A DNA stretch of 64,000 bases from Streptomyces camponoticapitis (GTDB taxonomy: Bacteria > Actinomycetota > Actinomycetes > Streptomycetales > Streptomycetaceae): contig NZ_BMMV01000031.1 of NCBI RefSeq assembly GCF_014646115.1, positions 26,187 to 90,186 on the forward strand, in the 5' to 3' direction. This document shows, piece after piece, positions 44,931 to 53,766 of the stretch. Within the stretch, counting starts at the first letter, position 1; every line of letters starts with the position of its first letter. The notes under the pieces are model-generated. The model worked only from the letters and a program-made list of their open reading frames with translations. It had not been told where the DNA came from and ran no database searches. The position numbers and the translations under genes were made by a program.

Positions 44931-45845
44931 ATGCTTCAGCACATCATGATCCCGCGTGGACCGATCGATCTCGCGGCCGACCTCTACCTGCCCGACAACA
45001 TCGACGATGCGACGCCGCTGCGCGCCGTGGTGCTCTCCACGCCCGGCAGCAGCGTGAAGGAGCAGATCGGCGCCAACTACGCGTCCCGCCTCGCCGCACG
45101 GGGCATCGCGGCGCTCGTGTTCGACCCCGCCCATCAAGGGCAGAGCGGCGGAGAACCCCGCGACCTCGAAGACCCCTACCGCCGCGGTGAGGACATTTCC
45201 TACGCCATCGACGCGCTCAGCACGATCCCCGGCATCGCCCCGGAACGCATCGGCGTCCTCGGCATCTGCGCCGGCGGAGGCTACGCGGTGCACACCGCCC
45301 GCACAGACCATCGCATCAAGGCGGTCGGCACGGTCGTCCCAGGCAACATGGGCACGTCGTTCCGCGGCTTCCAGCCGGATGGCGCGGCGGCCGCACTCGA
45401 CACCATGGCCGACGCGCGCATCGAAGAGACCCGCTCCGGCGAGCTGACCCGCGTGAACTGGCTGCCCGACACCTTGGAAGAAGCCACAGCGGTCGGGTTG
45501 ACCGATATCGACACGACCCAGGCAGTCACCTACTACCGCACCGAGCGGGCCAGGAACGAACACTCCACCAACCGCCGCCTCTCGCGCGGCGACTCGCTGC
45601 TGCTGGGCTACGACGCGTACCACCTGGTCGACCAGCTCATGACGCAGCCGCTGCAGGTCGTCCTCGCCGGACGCATCGGCAACACCGGCTCCTACGAGTC
45701 CGGCATGCGGCTGTGGAAGCTGGCACCCAACCCGGTCGACCTCATGGTGATCGACGGCGCGGGCCATTACGAGATGTACGACGAGCCCGAGTACGTCGAC
45801 GCCGCCGTAGACCGGCTCGGCAACTTTTACCTGAACAACCTGTAA
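44931..45845 (+). CDS. Alpha/beta hydrolase family protein
   Basis: 304 residues from ATG 44931 (MLQHIMIPRGPIDLAADLYL), with GAAAGG nine bases upstream; ATG 44877 would start inside the operator region. Fold motifs: ALVFDPAHQGQSGG (oxyanion loop region) and GVLGICAGGGYA, where the nucleophile position GxSxG reads G-I-C-A-G, i.e. cysteine as in dienelactone-hydrolase-like enzymes; a late VIDGAGHYEMYD supplies the His. Similar proteins are annotated as DLH-type hydrolases acting on small esters or lactones. It is likely induced through the divergent MarR. Confidence 0.85.
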   Translation: MLQHIMIPRGPIDLAADLYLPDNIDDATPLRAVVLSTPGSSVKEQIGANYASRLAARGIAALVFDPAHQGQSGGEPRDLEDPYRRGEDISYAIDALSTIPGIAPERIGVLGICAGGGYAVHTARTDHRIKAVGTVVPGNMGTSFRGFQPDGAAAALDTMADARIEETRSGELTRVNWLPDTLEEATAVGLTDIDTTQAVTYYRTERARNEHSTNRRLSRGDSLLLGYDAYHLVDQLMTQPLQVVLAGRIGNTGSYESGMRLWKLAPNPVDLMVIDGAGHYEMYDEPEYVDAAVDRLGNFYLNNL

Positions 45846-45976
45846 ATCAACCACCCGGTGAACCTATGCGGTCACGGCACTGGGTTCGTCTCGTTGAGGG
45901 TTGAGCGGGGTGGGGATGGCCGAGATGCCGGTCAGGCCCGAGTTCAGCGGCCGCAAGAACGGCCACCGAGGGTCCC

Positions 45977-46024
45977 ATGCCGTCAGCCATCTGGTCCGAA
46001 GCCATCAGCTTCGGCGTCGTCACT
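45977..46024 (+). pseudogene. N-terminal scrap of a Ku-type DNA end-binding protein
   Basis: MPSAIWSEAISFGVVT follows an ATG at 45977 and matches the start of bacterial Ku proteins (xAIWxGxISFGLV). The sequence then turns to unrelated material. Only 16 residues are left. Confidence 0.45.
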
Positions 46025-46415
46025 TCTCTGAACCGAGGGCTTCTTCGGAAGCCGCTCTGCGTCGACGAGGCTGCCGGCCGGCCGGCGGCTGGCTGACGCT
46101 CGGCCCGCCGGTGTGCGGCGTTTGGACGTAGCCGTCGGCCGGTACGGGCAGCGCGTCGATGCAGGCCGCCGAACAGGCGTTGACCAGCAGTGGCAGGACG
46201 TCAGCTCCCGAGGTCCACAGTGAGATCCAGACCTGACGGAGGTTCACACCCTGGATGTGCTGGTCACAGACGCTGCACGTGCGGATCGCCGCGGCACCCC
46301 ATACACCGGGGTCGAGGTTTTCGAGGTCGGAATCTTGGAGGCCGCCCGCCGTGGCCGGCAGCGGAGGAAACGGCGGCCGCACCTTGTAATTGCCGTAGAG
46401 GGCACGGGTGCTCAC
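46020..46415 (-). CDS. Hypothetical protein with CxxC and CxxxC motifs
   Basis: 131 residues from a GTG. The core reads DLENLDPGVWGAAAIRTCSV, CDQHIQGVNLRQVWISLWTS, then NACSAACIDALPVPADGYVQ; the cysteine pairs could bind zinc. The C-terminal ~30 residues are arginine-rich and may be read-through into foreign sequence near 46080. Ribosome binding site weak. Family not recognised; the neighbours on both sides are relics. Confidence 0.4.
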   Translation of the reverse strand: MSTRALYGNYKVRPPFPPLPATAGGLQDSDLENLDPGVWGAAAIRTCSVCDQHIQGVNLRQVWISLWTSGADVLPLLVNACSAACIDALPVPADGYVQTPHTGGPSVSQPPAGRQPRRRRAASEEALGSEK

Positions 46416-46447
46416 CGTGCTGTGTCGCAGGCCGGGGCACCGGGTGA

Positions 46448-47518
46448 TCTCGTACGGTCGTCAACGCGCTGCACTGGTCAGCGGCGCGGGAGGACCTGCC
46501 GCCCGCGGACTTTCTCGCGGGCCACAGCCTCGGCGAGTACAGCGCACTGTTCGCGGCCAGCGCCTTCGACTTCGAAACCGGCCTGACGCTGGTGCGACGC
46601 CGCGCGGAACTGATGAGCCAGGTCAGCGGCGGTGCGATGGCCGCGGTCGTCGGTGTCTCCGAGCAGATCGTCGAGGAGACCCTGAGGCAGCACGATGCCA
46701 CCGGCGTCGTCATCGCCAATTACAACGCGCCCGAGCAGTTCGTGCTCTCCGGCAGCCGCGAGGAACTGGCGCGGATCAAGCCGGTCTTCGAGAAGGTGGA
46801 GGGTGTCCGGGGCTTCGTCCCGGTCCGGGTCAGCGGACGCTTCCACGCGCCGGCGATGGCCCCGGCCGCCGCGCGCTTCCGCTTCCTGCTGGCCTCGGTC
46901 GACGTGGGTGAACTGCGGACACCGGTCATCTCCAACGTGACCGGCCGGCCGTTCGGCCCCGATGCGCGGGAAGTCCGCGAACTGCTCGCCGAGCAGATCG
47001 CCAAGCCCGTCCGCTGGACCGACTGCATCCGGTATCTGCGGGACGCGGGCGTGTCGGTCTTCACGGAACTGAGCGAATCGAAGGTGCTCACCTCGCTCAT
47101 CGACCGGATCACCGCCGCGCGGGAGCCCGCGCCCGACCCACGCCGAGACCTGATCGAGCGCATCAAACGCGAGATCCTCCAGCCGGAGATCGGCGACGAG
47201 GCGCTGGGCTTCGACGACGACGCGTCGTTCCGGCAGCTCGGCCTGAACTCCATCATCTACGTGCGCCTGGCCCGCCGGGTCGGGACGGTCCTCGGCGTTC
47301 CGATCAAGCCGGACGTCATCTTCCAGCACCGTTCCTGCGCCGCCCTGGCGGACCACCTCCTGACCCGCGACGACATCGCCCAAGCGCCGGCACCCGAGGC
47401 CCCACCCGCGCCTTTGCGCGAATACCAAGACGAACGGGTGACGGCCCTGCTGCGCGACTGCGCGAACGGGACCCTCAGCGTGGACCGGACCGTCGAGGCG
47501 ATCCGCGCCCTCGCGTGA
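46448..47518 (+). pseudogene. 5'-truncated acyltransferase-ACP (polyketide-type) gene
   Basis: Open from just after a stop at 46445-46447, with no start until ATG 46592. It contains the acyltransferase active site DFLAGHSLGEYSALF, the ferredoxin-like half with VRVSGRFHAPAM (catalytic His) and SNVTGRPF, then a linker and an acyl carrier protein with the phosphopantetheine serine in FRQLGLNSIIYVRLARRVG. The N-terminal ~80 residues of the AT domain are lost. In the intact form such AT-ACP proteins load malonyl-type extenders in secondary metabolism. No ketosynthase or other biosynthetic gene is nearby, so it is a stray remnant. Confidence 0.7.
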
Positions 47519-47545
47519 CGAGCGCCGAACGCGCCACTACTTGGG

Positions 47546-47827
47546 TACGCCGTGCTGGCGGTGGTGCGGCTGAAGTACCCGGGGAACCGGCACGAACCGC
47601 TGCGCAGGCTGCTCGGGGAGCGCCCGGAGATCCTGGAGTGTCTGCGCACCACCGGGGACGACTGCTACGTCCTGAAGGTGGCGGCCACGTCGATGGCCCA
47701 CCTCGAAGAGATTGTCGATGCGCTGGCCGAGTTCGGAAGCACGACCACCAACCTCGTCCTCAGCTGGACCCTGCGGTCCCGCGGCCCGCGAGAACCTCGG
47801 GCGACTGCTGAGTCCGCTGCTCTCTGA
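47546..47827 (+). pseudogene. Lrp/AsnC family regulator, C-terminal ligand-binding fragment
   Basis: LGYAVLAVVRLKYPGNRHEP, LRRLLGERPEILECLRTTGD, DCYVLKVAATSMAHLEEIVD, then TTTNLVLS: the RAM/Lrp ligand-binding domain. The N-terminal helix-turn-helix is missing; a GTG at 47552 could start a stand-alone ligand-domain protein of 91 residues, but truncation is more likely given the truncated gene just upstream. Confidence 0.55.
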
Positions 47828-47846
47828 GCAACCACCCGGCCGACGT

Positions 47847-47873
47847 GCCTCAACGCCTCAACGCCTCAACGCC
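47847..47873 (+). repeat. CCTCAACG tandem repeat
   Basis: Three full copies of CCTCAACG and part of a fourth, in the 225-base gap before the amidohydrolase gene. Confidence 0.8.
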
Positions 47874-48052
47874 TTTACCCCGGTGCCGGACGGGGTGGCC
47901 CGGGGCGTGGGTGGGTTACCTGGGGCGCGGTAATCCGGGGCCGGGCGGACACGGCCGGACGCACGCTCGTGGTGGCCGGCCACGCAGCCCCGTGGGCGGT
48001 CCGTCGCCGCGAACCCACGCGGTGCGCGCTCTCCCGTACGACAGGAGCCCCC

Positions 48053-49420
48053 ATGTCCGGAACGCCCACCGGCAGTACGCCCCCACGCGTCGCGTCGCCC
48101 ACGGCCACCCCGTCCTTGACGCGCGTCATGGACGAAATGACCGCGCTGCAGCCCCGTATGGAAGAGGTCAGCCGTGCCATCCACGCGCGGCCGGAGCTGA
48201 AGTTCGGCGAGTACCACGCCGTGGAGGTGCTGACCGGGTGGCTCGCGGAGGCCGGCTTCGCGGTCGGGACGGGGGCGGGCGGGGTGGAGACCGCGTTCGT
48301 GGCCGAGCACGCGGGGGGTGCGCCCGGTCCGTACGTGGCTGTGCTCGCCGAGTACGACGCGCTGCCCGGCGTCGGCCACGGCTGCGGCCACAATCTCATC
48401 GCGGCGGGCGGCGCGGCCGCCGCGATCGCCGCCGTCCGCGCGCTGCCCGGCCACCCGGGGACGATCGCCGTCATCGGCACGCCGGGTGAGGAGATGGGTG
48501 GCGCGGGCAAGGTCCTGCTGGCCGATGCCGGGGTCTTCGACGGTGTCGACGCGGCGGTGATGTTCCATCCGGCGGACCGCTCGGCGACCACGCAGAGGGC
48601 GTTGGCCGCCGCGCACCTTCGGGCGGACTTCGTCGGCGTGAGCGCGCACGCCGCGAGGACCCCCTGGGAGGGCAGAAGCGCGCTGGCCGCGGCGCAGCTG
48701 TTCCTCAACGCACTTGATTCGATGCGGCAGTTCATACCGCCGACCGCCCGGCTCCACGGGATCGTCTCGGACGGCGGGCAGGCCCCGAACGTGGTGCCCG
48801 CGCGGGCGGCCGTGGACTTCTACGTACGGGACGGCACGACGGCCGCCACCGAGGCGCTGGTCGAACGGGTCCGCGCGGCGGCGCGGGGCGCGGCGCTCGC
48901 CACCGGGACGGAGGCGGCGGTCACGGAGACCGGGCCCCTGTACGCGGAGCGCCGCGACAACCGTGTGCTCGCCGCCCGATTCGGCGCCACGGTGCGGGCG
49001 TTGGGCGTGGACATCGGGCCCGGCGCACCGGACGAACCGGCCGGTTCGTCGGACATCGGCAACCTCTCCCACCTGCTTCCGGTCATCCATCCGTACATGC
49101 AGACCGCCGCGTTCGGTACGCCCAGCCACTCCCACGCCATGCGGGACGCGTCGGCGACGGTTTTCGCGCACGACCGCACGCGGACGGCGGCCACGGGGCT
49201 GGCCCGGGTCGTGACGGATCTGGTCTCGGATCCGGAGTTCCTGGCGGCGGCGCGGGCGGAGTTCGAGGCGGCGACGCGGGCGGAAGGGAAGGAGCCAGGG
49301 GCGGCGGGGGACATCGATGCCGGGAGCGACGCGGCCGGGAGTGACGCGGGGTTCGTCGCCGCCGGGGACACGAGCGGCCGCCCGGACGGCGCTCGTACAC
49401 TCCCGTCATGTCGGTCGTAG
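48053..49420 (+). CDS. M20 family amidohydrolase/peptidase
   Basis: 455 residues; ATG 48053 has AGGAG six bases upstream. M20 metallo-amidohydrolase: IHARPELKFGEYHAVEVL, metal-binding VLAEYDALPGVGHGCGHNL, IGTPGEEMGGAGK with the catalytic Glu pair, the dimerisation insert with GVSAHAARTPWEGRSAL, and SSDIGNLSHLLPVIHPYM. It resembles ACY1L2/AbgB-type enzymes that hydrolyse N-acyl or aminobenzoyl amides in the cytoplasm. The C-terminal ~45 residues are a low-complexity alanine/aspartate tail. The stop overlaps the next gene by 13 bases. Confidence 0.88.
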   Translation: MSGTPTGSTPPRVASPTATPSLTRVMDEMTALQPRMEEVSRAIHARPELKFGEYHAVEVLTGWLAEAGFAVGTGAGGVETAFVAEHAGGAPGPYVAVLAEYDALPGVGHGCGHNLIAAGGAAAAIAAVRALPGHPGTIAVIGTPGEEMGGAGKVLLADAGVFDGVDAAVMFHPADRSATTQRALAAAHLRADFVGVSAHAARTPWEGRSALAAAQLFLNALDSMRQFIPPTARLHGIVSDGGQAPNVVPARAAVDFYVRDGTTAATEALVERVRAAARGAALATGTEAAVTETGPLYAERRDNRVLAARFGATVRALGVDIGPGAPDEPAGSSDIGNLSHLLPVIHPYMQTAAFGTPSHSHAMRDASATVFAHDRTRTAATGLARVVTDLVSDPEFLAAARAEFEAATRAEGKEPGAAGDIDAGSDAAGSDAGFVAAGDTSGRPDGARTLPSCRS

Positions 49421-50616
49421 TCGTGCTGGAGGGGGCTGGGCCGGGCCGTTTCACGGTCGCGGTGTCGCCCCTCGCCGAACTGGCCGCGAGTCTGCATGTG
49501 CTGACCGGCCACGGGCGCGGGCACCACGCGGAACACGCGCCCTGGGCCCAGGAGGTGGCACGCGCGGCGCCGGCGGCCTTCCGGGCCGGTCTGCGCCGGT
49601 TCTCTCCGCTGTGGACGGCACTGCGGTGGCGGGGGTTCTACACGGGGCTGGAGAGGCCGGAGGGGATGCCGGCCCCGCGGCCGGGACCCGGTCCGTCCCC
49701 GGGCGTCCGCGCTCCGTCGGCCACTTCGCCACCGGCAGGCCCACCACCGGCAGGCCCGTCACCGACGACCCCCTCCGTCTCCGCCCCGTCCGGCCCGCCC
49801 GCCGCCATGTCCCCGCTGTCGCGCCTGCCTGTCGAGCGTTTCGCCGAACTCACCGCGTACTCCTGCGCCAGCGGCTACAACGGTTACGCCTTCGACCGCG
49901 TCCTCCACGACCCCGCCCAAGCCGCGGCCCTGCGCCACGCCGCCTCCGGGCTCCCCGAACCGCACCTCGAACTCGCCGAGGCGCTGCTGCGTGACCCTGA
50001 AGCGCTGCGGGCCGACGTGCTCACCTTCCTCCGCCTGTGCCACTCCGTCTTCTTCACCGCGCTGTGGGCCGAGACCGGACCCCATCTGGCACGCGCCGCC
50101 CACCGCGTACGGCAGCGGCTCGCGGACGACGGCCCGGCGGCGGCGCTGGCGGCGCTCAGCCCCTCCAGCGTCCGGCTCGCCGACCCGCCGCGTGTTGTCT
50201 TCGACAAGGTGCACCACGCGGTGATCACTCCGGCCCGCACCCCGGTGCTCCTCATCCCCACCCGTTACGGCGCCCCGCATCTGGTCGTGAAGAACGAGCC
50301 GGGCCTGCCGCCGGTCGTGCACTTCCCGGTGGACGCGCCGGTGGTGGGGGTCACCCTGGCCCGGAGCCGGATGCTCGCGCTGACCGATCCGAGGCGGGTA
50401 CGCCTCTGCCGACTGATCGCCCGCCAGTCGATGACCACGGCGGACCTGGCCCACCGGCTGTCGATGACGCGCCCGCAGGTGTCGCGCCATCTTCGCGCGT
50501 TGCGCGACCTGGGCCTCGTCCGTACGGAACGCAACGGCCGCTACGTGCTCTACGGGCTGGACCTCGGCGCGGTCGAACGCATCGGCAGGGACGTCGCGAC
50601 GGCGTTGCAGTACTAG
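49408..50616 (+). CDS. ArsR-like helix-turn-helix regulator with DUF5937-type N-terminus
   Basis: 402 residues. The N-terminal two thirds (LEGAGPGRFTVAVSPLAELA and so on) match the large domain found in actinobacterial ArsR-like regulators; a proline/serine-rich insert occupies residues ~88-130. The C-terminus is a winged helix: ALTDPRRVRLCRLIARQSMT, ADLAHRLSMTRPQVSRHLRA, GLVRTERNGRYVLYGLDL. It is translationally overlapped with the amidohydrolase and probably regulates it. Its TAG stop (50614-50616) lies within CTAG, the target of the IS5-family element that follows at 50617. Confidence 0.8.
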   Translation: MSVVVVLEGAGPGRFTVAVSPLAELAASLHVLTGHGRGHHAEHAPWAQEVARAAPAAFRAGLRRFSPLWTALRWRGFYTGLERPEGMPAPRPGPGPSPGVRAPSATSPPAGPPPAGPSPTTPSVSAPSGPPAAMSPLSRLPVERFAELTAYSCASGYNGYAFDRVLHDPAQAAALRHAASGLPEPHLELAEALLRDPEALRADVLTFLRLCHSVFFTALWAETGPHLARAAHRVRQRLADDGPAAALAALSPSSVRLADPPRVVFDKVHHAVITPARTPVLLIPTRYGAPHLVVKNEPGLPPVVHFPVDAPVVGVTLARSRMLALTDPRRVRLCRLIARQSMTTADLAHRLSMTRPQVSRHLRALRDLGLVRTERNGRYVLYGLDLGAVERIGRDVATALQY

Positions 50617-51618
50617 GGCCTGTTTCTCGGATCATGTGCGGAGCCAGATAGCGAGGGCGGCGAGGGTGACGGTGCCGAGGTAGATGTAGGCGCGTTTCTC
50701 GTAGCGGGTTGCGACGGCGCGGAAGCCTTTGAGGCGGTTGATGGTGCGTTCGACGGTGTTGCGTTTCTTGTAGCGCTCGTTGTCGAAGCTGGTGGGTCGG
50801 CCGCCTTGTGATCCCCGGTTCTTGCGGTGTCTTTGCTGGTCAAGGCGTTCTGGGATGGTGTGTGGGATCCCGCGTCGTCGCAGGTAGCGGCGGTTGCTGC
50901 GGGATGTGTAGGCCTTGTCCGCCAGGACCCGGCCGGGTCTGGTCCGGGGTCGGCCGACTCCGTTTCGGGGTACCGAGACCTCTTCCAGTACGCGCTCGAG
51001 CTGGGGTCCGTCGCCGTAGTGTCCGGGTGTCAGGACGAAGGCGAGGGGCCGGCATCGTCCGTCGGCGGCGAGGTGAATTCTGGTGGTGAATCCGCCGCGG
51101 GAGCGGCCCAGACACTCGCCGATCTGACCACCTCCTCCAGCCGGACGACGAGTTTCCGCAGTACCGGATCGACCTGGTTCGTCCCTCGAACATTCCCCCT
51201 TTGAGGCGACGCGTCCGGCGGTGCCTTCCTCGCGCCGGCAGCGTGCTGGTGGGCTCGTACCGCTGTCGAGTCCACCGATACGTCCCAGTCGATTCGGCCC
51301 GCAGCGTCCTCGGCAGCCTGAATCCGCGACAGGAGCATCGCCCAGGTCCCGTCGGCCGACCAGCGGCGATGCCGCTTGTAGACTGTTTCCCACGGCCCGA
51401 ACCGCTCCGGCAGATCTCTCCACTGAACGCCCGTCCGGACCCGGTAGAGCACTCCGTTGATCACCCGGCGGTGATCACTCCACCGCCCACCACGGGCACC
51501 ACCAGGAGGTAAGAACGACTCCAGCCGATCCCACTCCGCATTGGTCAGATCTCCACGCCCCATACCAACAGCCTGACCCCAACACCCCACTCATGTCGGG
51601 AGATCCGAGAAACAGTGC
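50617..51618 (-). mobile_element. IS5-family insertion sequence flanked by CTAG
   Basis: About 1.0 kb. The inverted ends begin GGCCTGTTTCTCGGATC (left) and GCACTGTTTCTCGGATC (right, reverse complement), 15 of 17 identical. CTAG flanks both ends (50613-50616 and 51619-51622). It has one transposase in two frames. All catalytic regions are present, so the element may be active. A second IS5-type end follows immediately after the right CTAG. Confidence 0.85.
50632..51563 (-). CDS. IS5-family transposase in two overlapping frames (probable -1 frameshift)
   Basis: Frame A starts at ATG 51563 (MGRGDLTNAEWDRLESFLPP), covers the DUF4096-like N-terminus and the first catalytic Asp (VDSTAVRAHQHAAGA). 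Frame B takes over near 51120 with GGGGQIGECLGRSRGGFTTR and carries the second Asp (VLADKAYTSRSNRRYLRRRG) and the Glu region (KKRNTVERTINRLKGFRAVA) to AIWLRT. Moving from GAG GAG GTG to GGA GGA GGT is a -1 shift, as used by many IS5 elements to make the full transposase. A plain frameshift mutation cannot be excluded. Confidence 0.8.
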
Positions 51619-51990
51619 CTAGGGCGCGTATTTGGTCGTGATCAAGGAGCGGTCCGGGTGAGGTCCTTGATCCAGATCATCGAGGCTCGAAGGTGGTAGG
51701 CCACCCGCCCGGACAGGTGGCCCGGGCGGTGACGGGGCACCGCTGCCACCGGCCGGCGACACGCACCTCCAGGGCGGGTTGGTCCGGGTACCGCTAGACG
51801 TGCGTCACCGGCGGCCGCCCGCCCTCCGGCCGCCACGGCCGTCGGCTCCGTGCCCGTGGGCGGAGTCAAGATCGGCACGGGAGTGGCGTCGGCGGGTGGA
51901 AGAGGAGATTCGAATTCCGAGAAGAAACGGGCCACTTCCGTGGCTGAGAAAATCCTTCTGAGTCGATTATTCCGCCATCAGAATTTCCTT
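51619..51990. other. IS5-family relic end and untranslated leader
   Basis: Immediately after CTAG at 51619-51622 the minus strand encodes VAYHLRASMIWIKDLTRTAP and a stop, the C-terminus of another IS5-type transposase, lasting about 70 bases (51642-51710). From there to 51990 no gene is seen; an in-frame open stretch upstream of the secreted-protein start lacks a plausible start. Confidence 0.5.
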
Positions 51991-52383
51991 ATGAATACGA
52001 TCAAGCGAATTGCTACCGTCGGTATGGCCGGCGCCGCACTTGCCGTCGCCGCTCTGGCCACGGCGCCCACGGCAACGGCCGACTCGTACAACGGGTGTGT
52101 ATATCCCCGAGTCTGCTTCTACCTCACCAACAGCAACTGGAACAGCGGCAGTCCTACCGCCGCGTACCAGGACGTCACTGGCTCCTACCAGAACCTCGGC
52201 GCCAACAGCCGCGGCGCGGACTGGGTGCACAACACCCGCAACGACGACCGGGCCTACCTGCGCTACATCAACAACAGCACCGGAGCGACCCAGTACGTCT
52301 GTGTCCCGCCGAACCACTCCATCAACTTCGTTTCGGCCTACACCGTGACCGGTATCAGGATCGATACGGCGGCCACCTGCTGA
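51991..52383 (+). CDS. Small secreted protein, peptidase inhibitor I36-like
   Basis: 130 residues. Clear Sec signal: basic N-terminus MNTIKRIATVGMAG, hydrophobic core AALAVAALATAPTATA, cleavage about residue 30. The mature part of ~100 residues has four cysteines (NGCVYPRVCFYL, QYVCVPPN, C-terminal TAATC) and a beta-rich aromatic pattern like the metalloprotease inhibitor family I36. Function as inhibitor is a family guess. No ribosome binding site is seen before the ATG, which is unusual here. Confidence 0.65.
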   Translation: MNTIKRIATVGMAGAALAVAALATAPTATADSYNGCVYPRVCFYLTNSNWNSGSPTAAYQDVTGSYQNLGANSRGADWVHNTRNDDRAYLRYINNSTGATQYVCVPPNHSINFVSAYTVTGIRIDTAATC

Positions 52384-52539
52384 CCCGTCCGACCCGTATT
52401 TCCGGGCGAGGAAATTCCGGATCCGTATCGGCATTCCCCCTCACTCACACAGTTTCTCAGGACTGGAGTCGGAAATCGCAGCCTCTGGAGGTCTGACCGA
52501 GATACGGGTCAAAGGGGCAACGAGATGATCTCGAACCAC

Positions 52540-52821
52540 TGACGGCTTTCCGCAGCGCCGAGATTGGTGCGGCTTGGTCGAGATGGCGCGACCTGGAACC
52601 GCTCCGCGGCCCGGCGCAGAAGCCATCCGTCATCAACTACGCAGCGGGCCGGCCGCAGACGTCCGGTCTCGGTCAGAGGCGCATCACGGTGGGGCATGAG
52701 GGCCTTCCGGGCTGGTGCAGACGTCGCAATCCCCACCGGACCCGAAAGGCCCTCACTCGTTCAAGATCCCCAGATGGTGATCACTGTCACCGCACCCAAC
52801 CCCCGTGGACAGAACACCTCG
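52540..52821 (-). mobile_element. N-terminal remnant of the IS481-family element
   Basis: The minus strand from ATG 52697 reads MPHRDAPLTETGRLRPARCV, then DDGWLLRRAAERFQVAPSR, close to the transposase at 17312, and then breaks off near 52560. The right terminus GGACAGAACACCT is kept at about 52808-52820, but the adjoining CTAG has become CTCG. The stretches either side (52384-52539, 52822-52984) show no gene. Confidence 0.65.
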
Positions 52822-52984
52822 GGCCACGTCAGGCAACGTTCGCCCTGTCCGCTACCGGCACCTCGGGGCGATGTCCCCCTTCGATATGTCCGCGCGTTCG
52901 GGGGCACGGCCAGCGCGCGTCCGACGTGACCCCGAGCCGTCGTTCCATCGCGAGGGAGCGGCCAACGTGCCGGGATAAATCACG

Positions 52985-53554
52985 TCAAGCCGTAACTCGC
53001 GTGGGCCGGTAGCGCTGGGCGACCGCCCCCGACCGGAACTCATGACGGTCCACGGGGTCGAGCTGGATGCGCTCGCGCAGACCGGCGAGCAACGTTGGCC
53101 CGTGTCCGGCAAGGACCGGCTGCACAAGGAACTCGTACTCGTCGATCAGTCCCAGATCCGCCAACGCCAGAGGGAGCGTCACGCCACCCACCCACAGGCC
53201 CTCGCCTGACTCCTGCTTGAGCCGCTGAACCGCCTGCCCCACGTCGCCTCGCACCAGCTCGGCATTCCAGTCGACCCCGCTCAGCGTGCTCGACACGACG
53301 TACTTCTTCGCCCGGTCGATGGCCTCGGCGAACGGGATCTCCCACTCATCCATCCAGTCGGGCCACGTACCCGTGGCCGGCTTCCGCCACGCCGACTCCA
53401 TCATCTCGTAGGTCACCCGGCCGAACAGCAGGGCATCGGCTCGCTCCATCTCAGTGGTCCAGTAGCGCATCGACTCCTCGTCCGGGGGGAGCCCTGCCTC
53501 GTGATGGCAGCAGCCATCGAGCGTGACGTTGATCGAGTATCGAAGTGGTCTCAT
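52985..53554 (-). CDS. Dihydrofolate reductase/RibD C-terminal family protein
   Basis: 189 residues. RibD_C fold: LRYSINVTLDGCCHHEAGLP at the start, ADALLFGRVTYEMMESAW, KKYVVSSTLSGVDWN, GLWVGGVTLPLALADLGLID and EYEFLVQPVLAGHGPTLLAG, the pattern of the stand-alone dihydrofolate-reductase-like family common in actinobacteria. NADPH-dependent reduction is expected, substrate unknown. AAGGGAG precedes the ATG by about eight bases. Confidence 0.87.
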   Translation of the reverse strand: MRPLRYSINVTLDGCCHHEAGLPPDEESMRYWTTEMERADALLFGRVTYEMMESAWRKPATGTWPDWMDEWEIPFAEAIDRAKKYVVSSTLSGVDWNAELVRGDVGQAVQRLKQESGEGLWVGGVTLPLALADLGLIDEYEFLVQPVLAGHGPTLLAGLRERIQLDPVDRHEFRSGAVAQRYRPTRVTA

Positions 53555-53766
53555 CCCGTTGCTCTCCCTTGATGCGCGCAGCGCGTTCTCACTGGACCGT
53601 ACTTAGACGACTGTCGGCGCCATTTCTCATCGGCGCCCGATCCCACCCACTCAACACCGTTGTGATGAGAACCAGACCGGGGGCGTTCGCATCCCACACC
53701 TCGTGTCGAGACCGACCGGAGTATGGGTATCGGGTTGGGCGGGGGCGCGTCATCGGCTACGCGTTC

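Noticed and set aside
46448..47827. Polyketide biosynthetic gene cluster
   Set aside because: Only a truncated AT-ACP gene is present; no ketosynthase, other module or tailoring gene nearby.
52509..52736. Stand-alone small DNA-binding protein gene
   Set aside because: It matches the N-terminus of the IS481 transposase at 17312 and is accompanied by that element's terminus; it is a transposon remnant.
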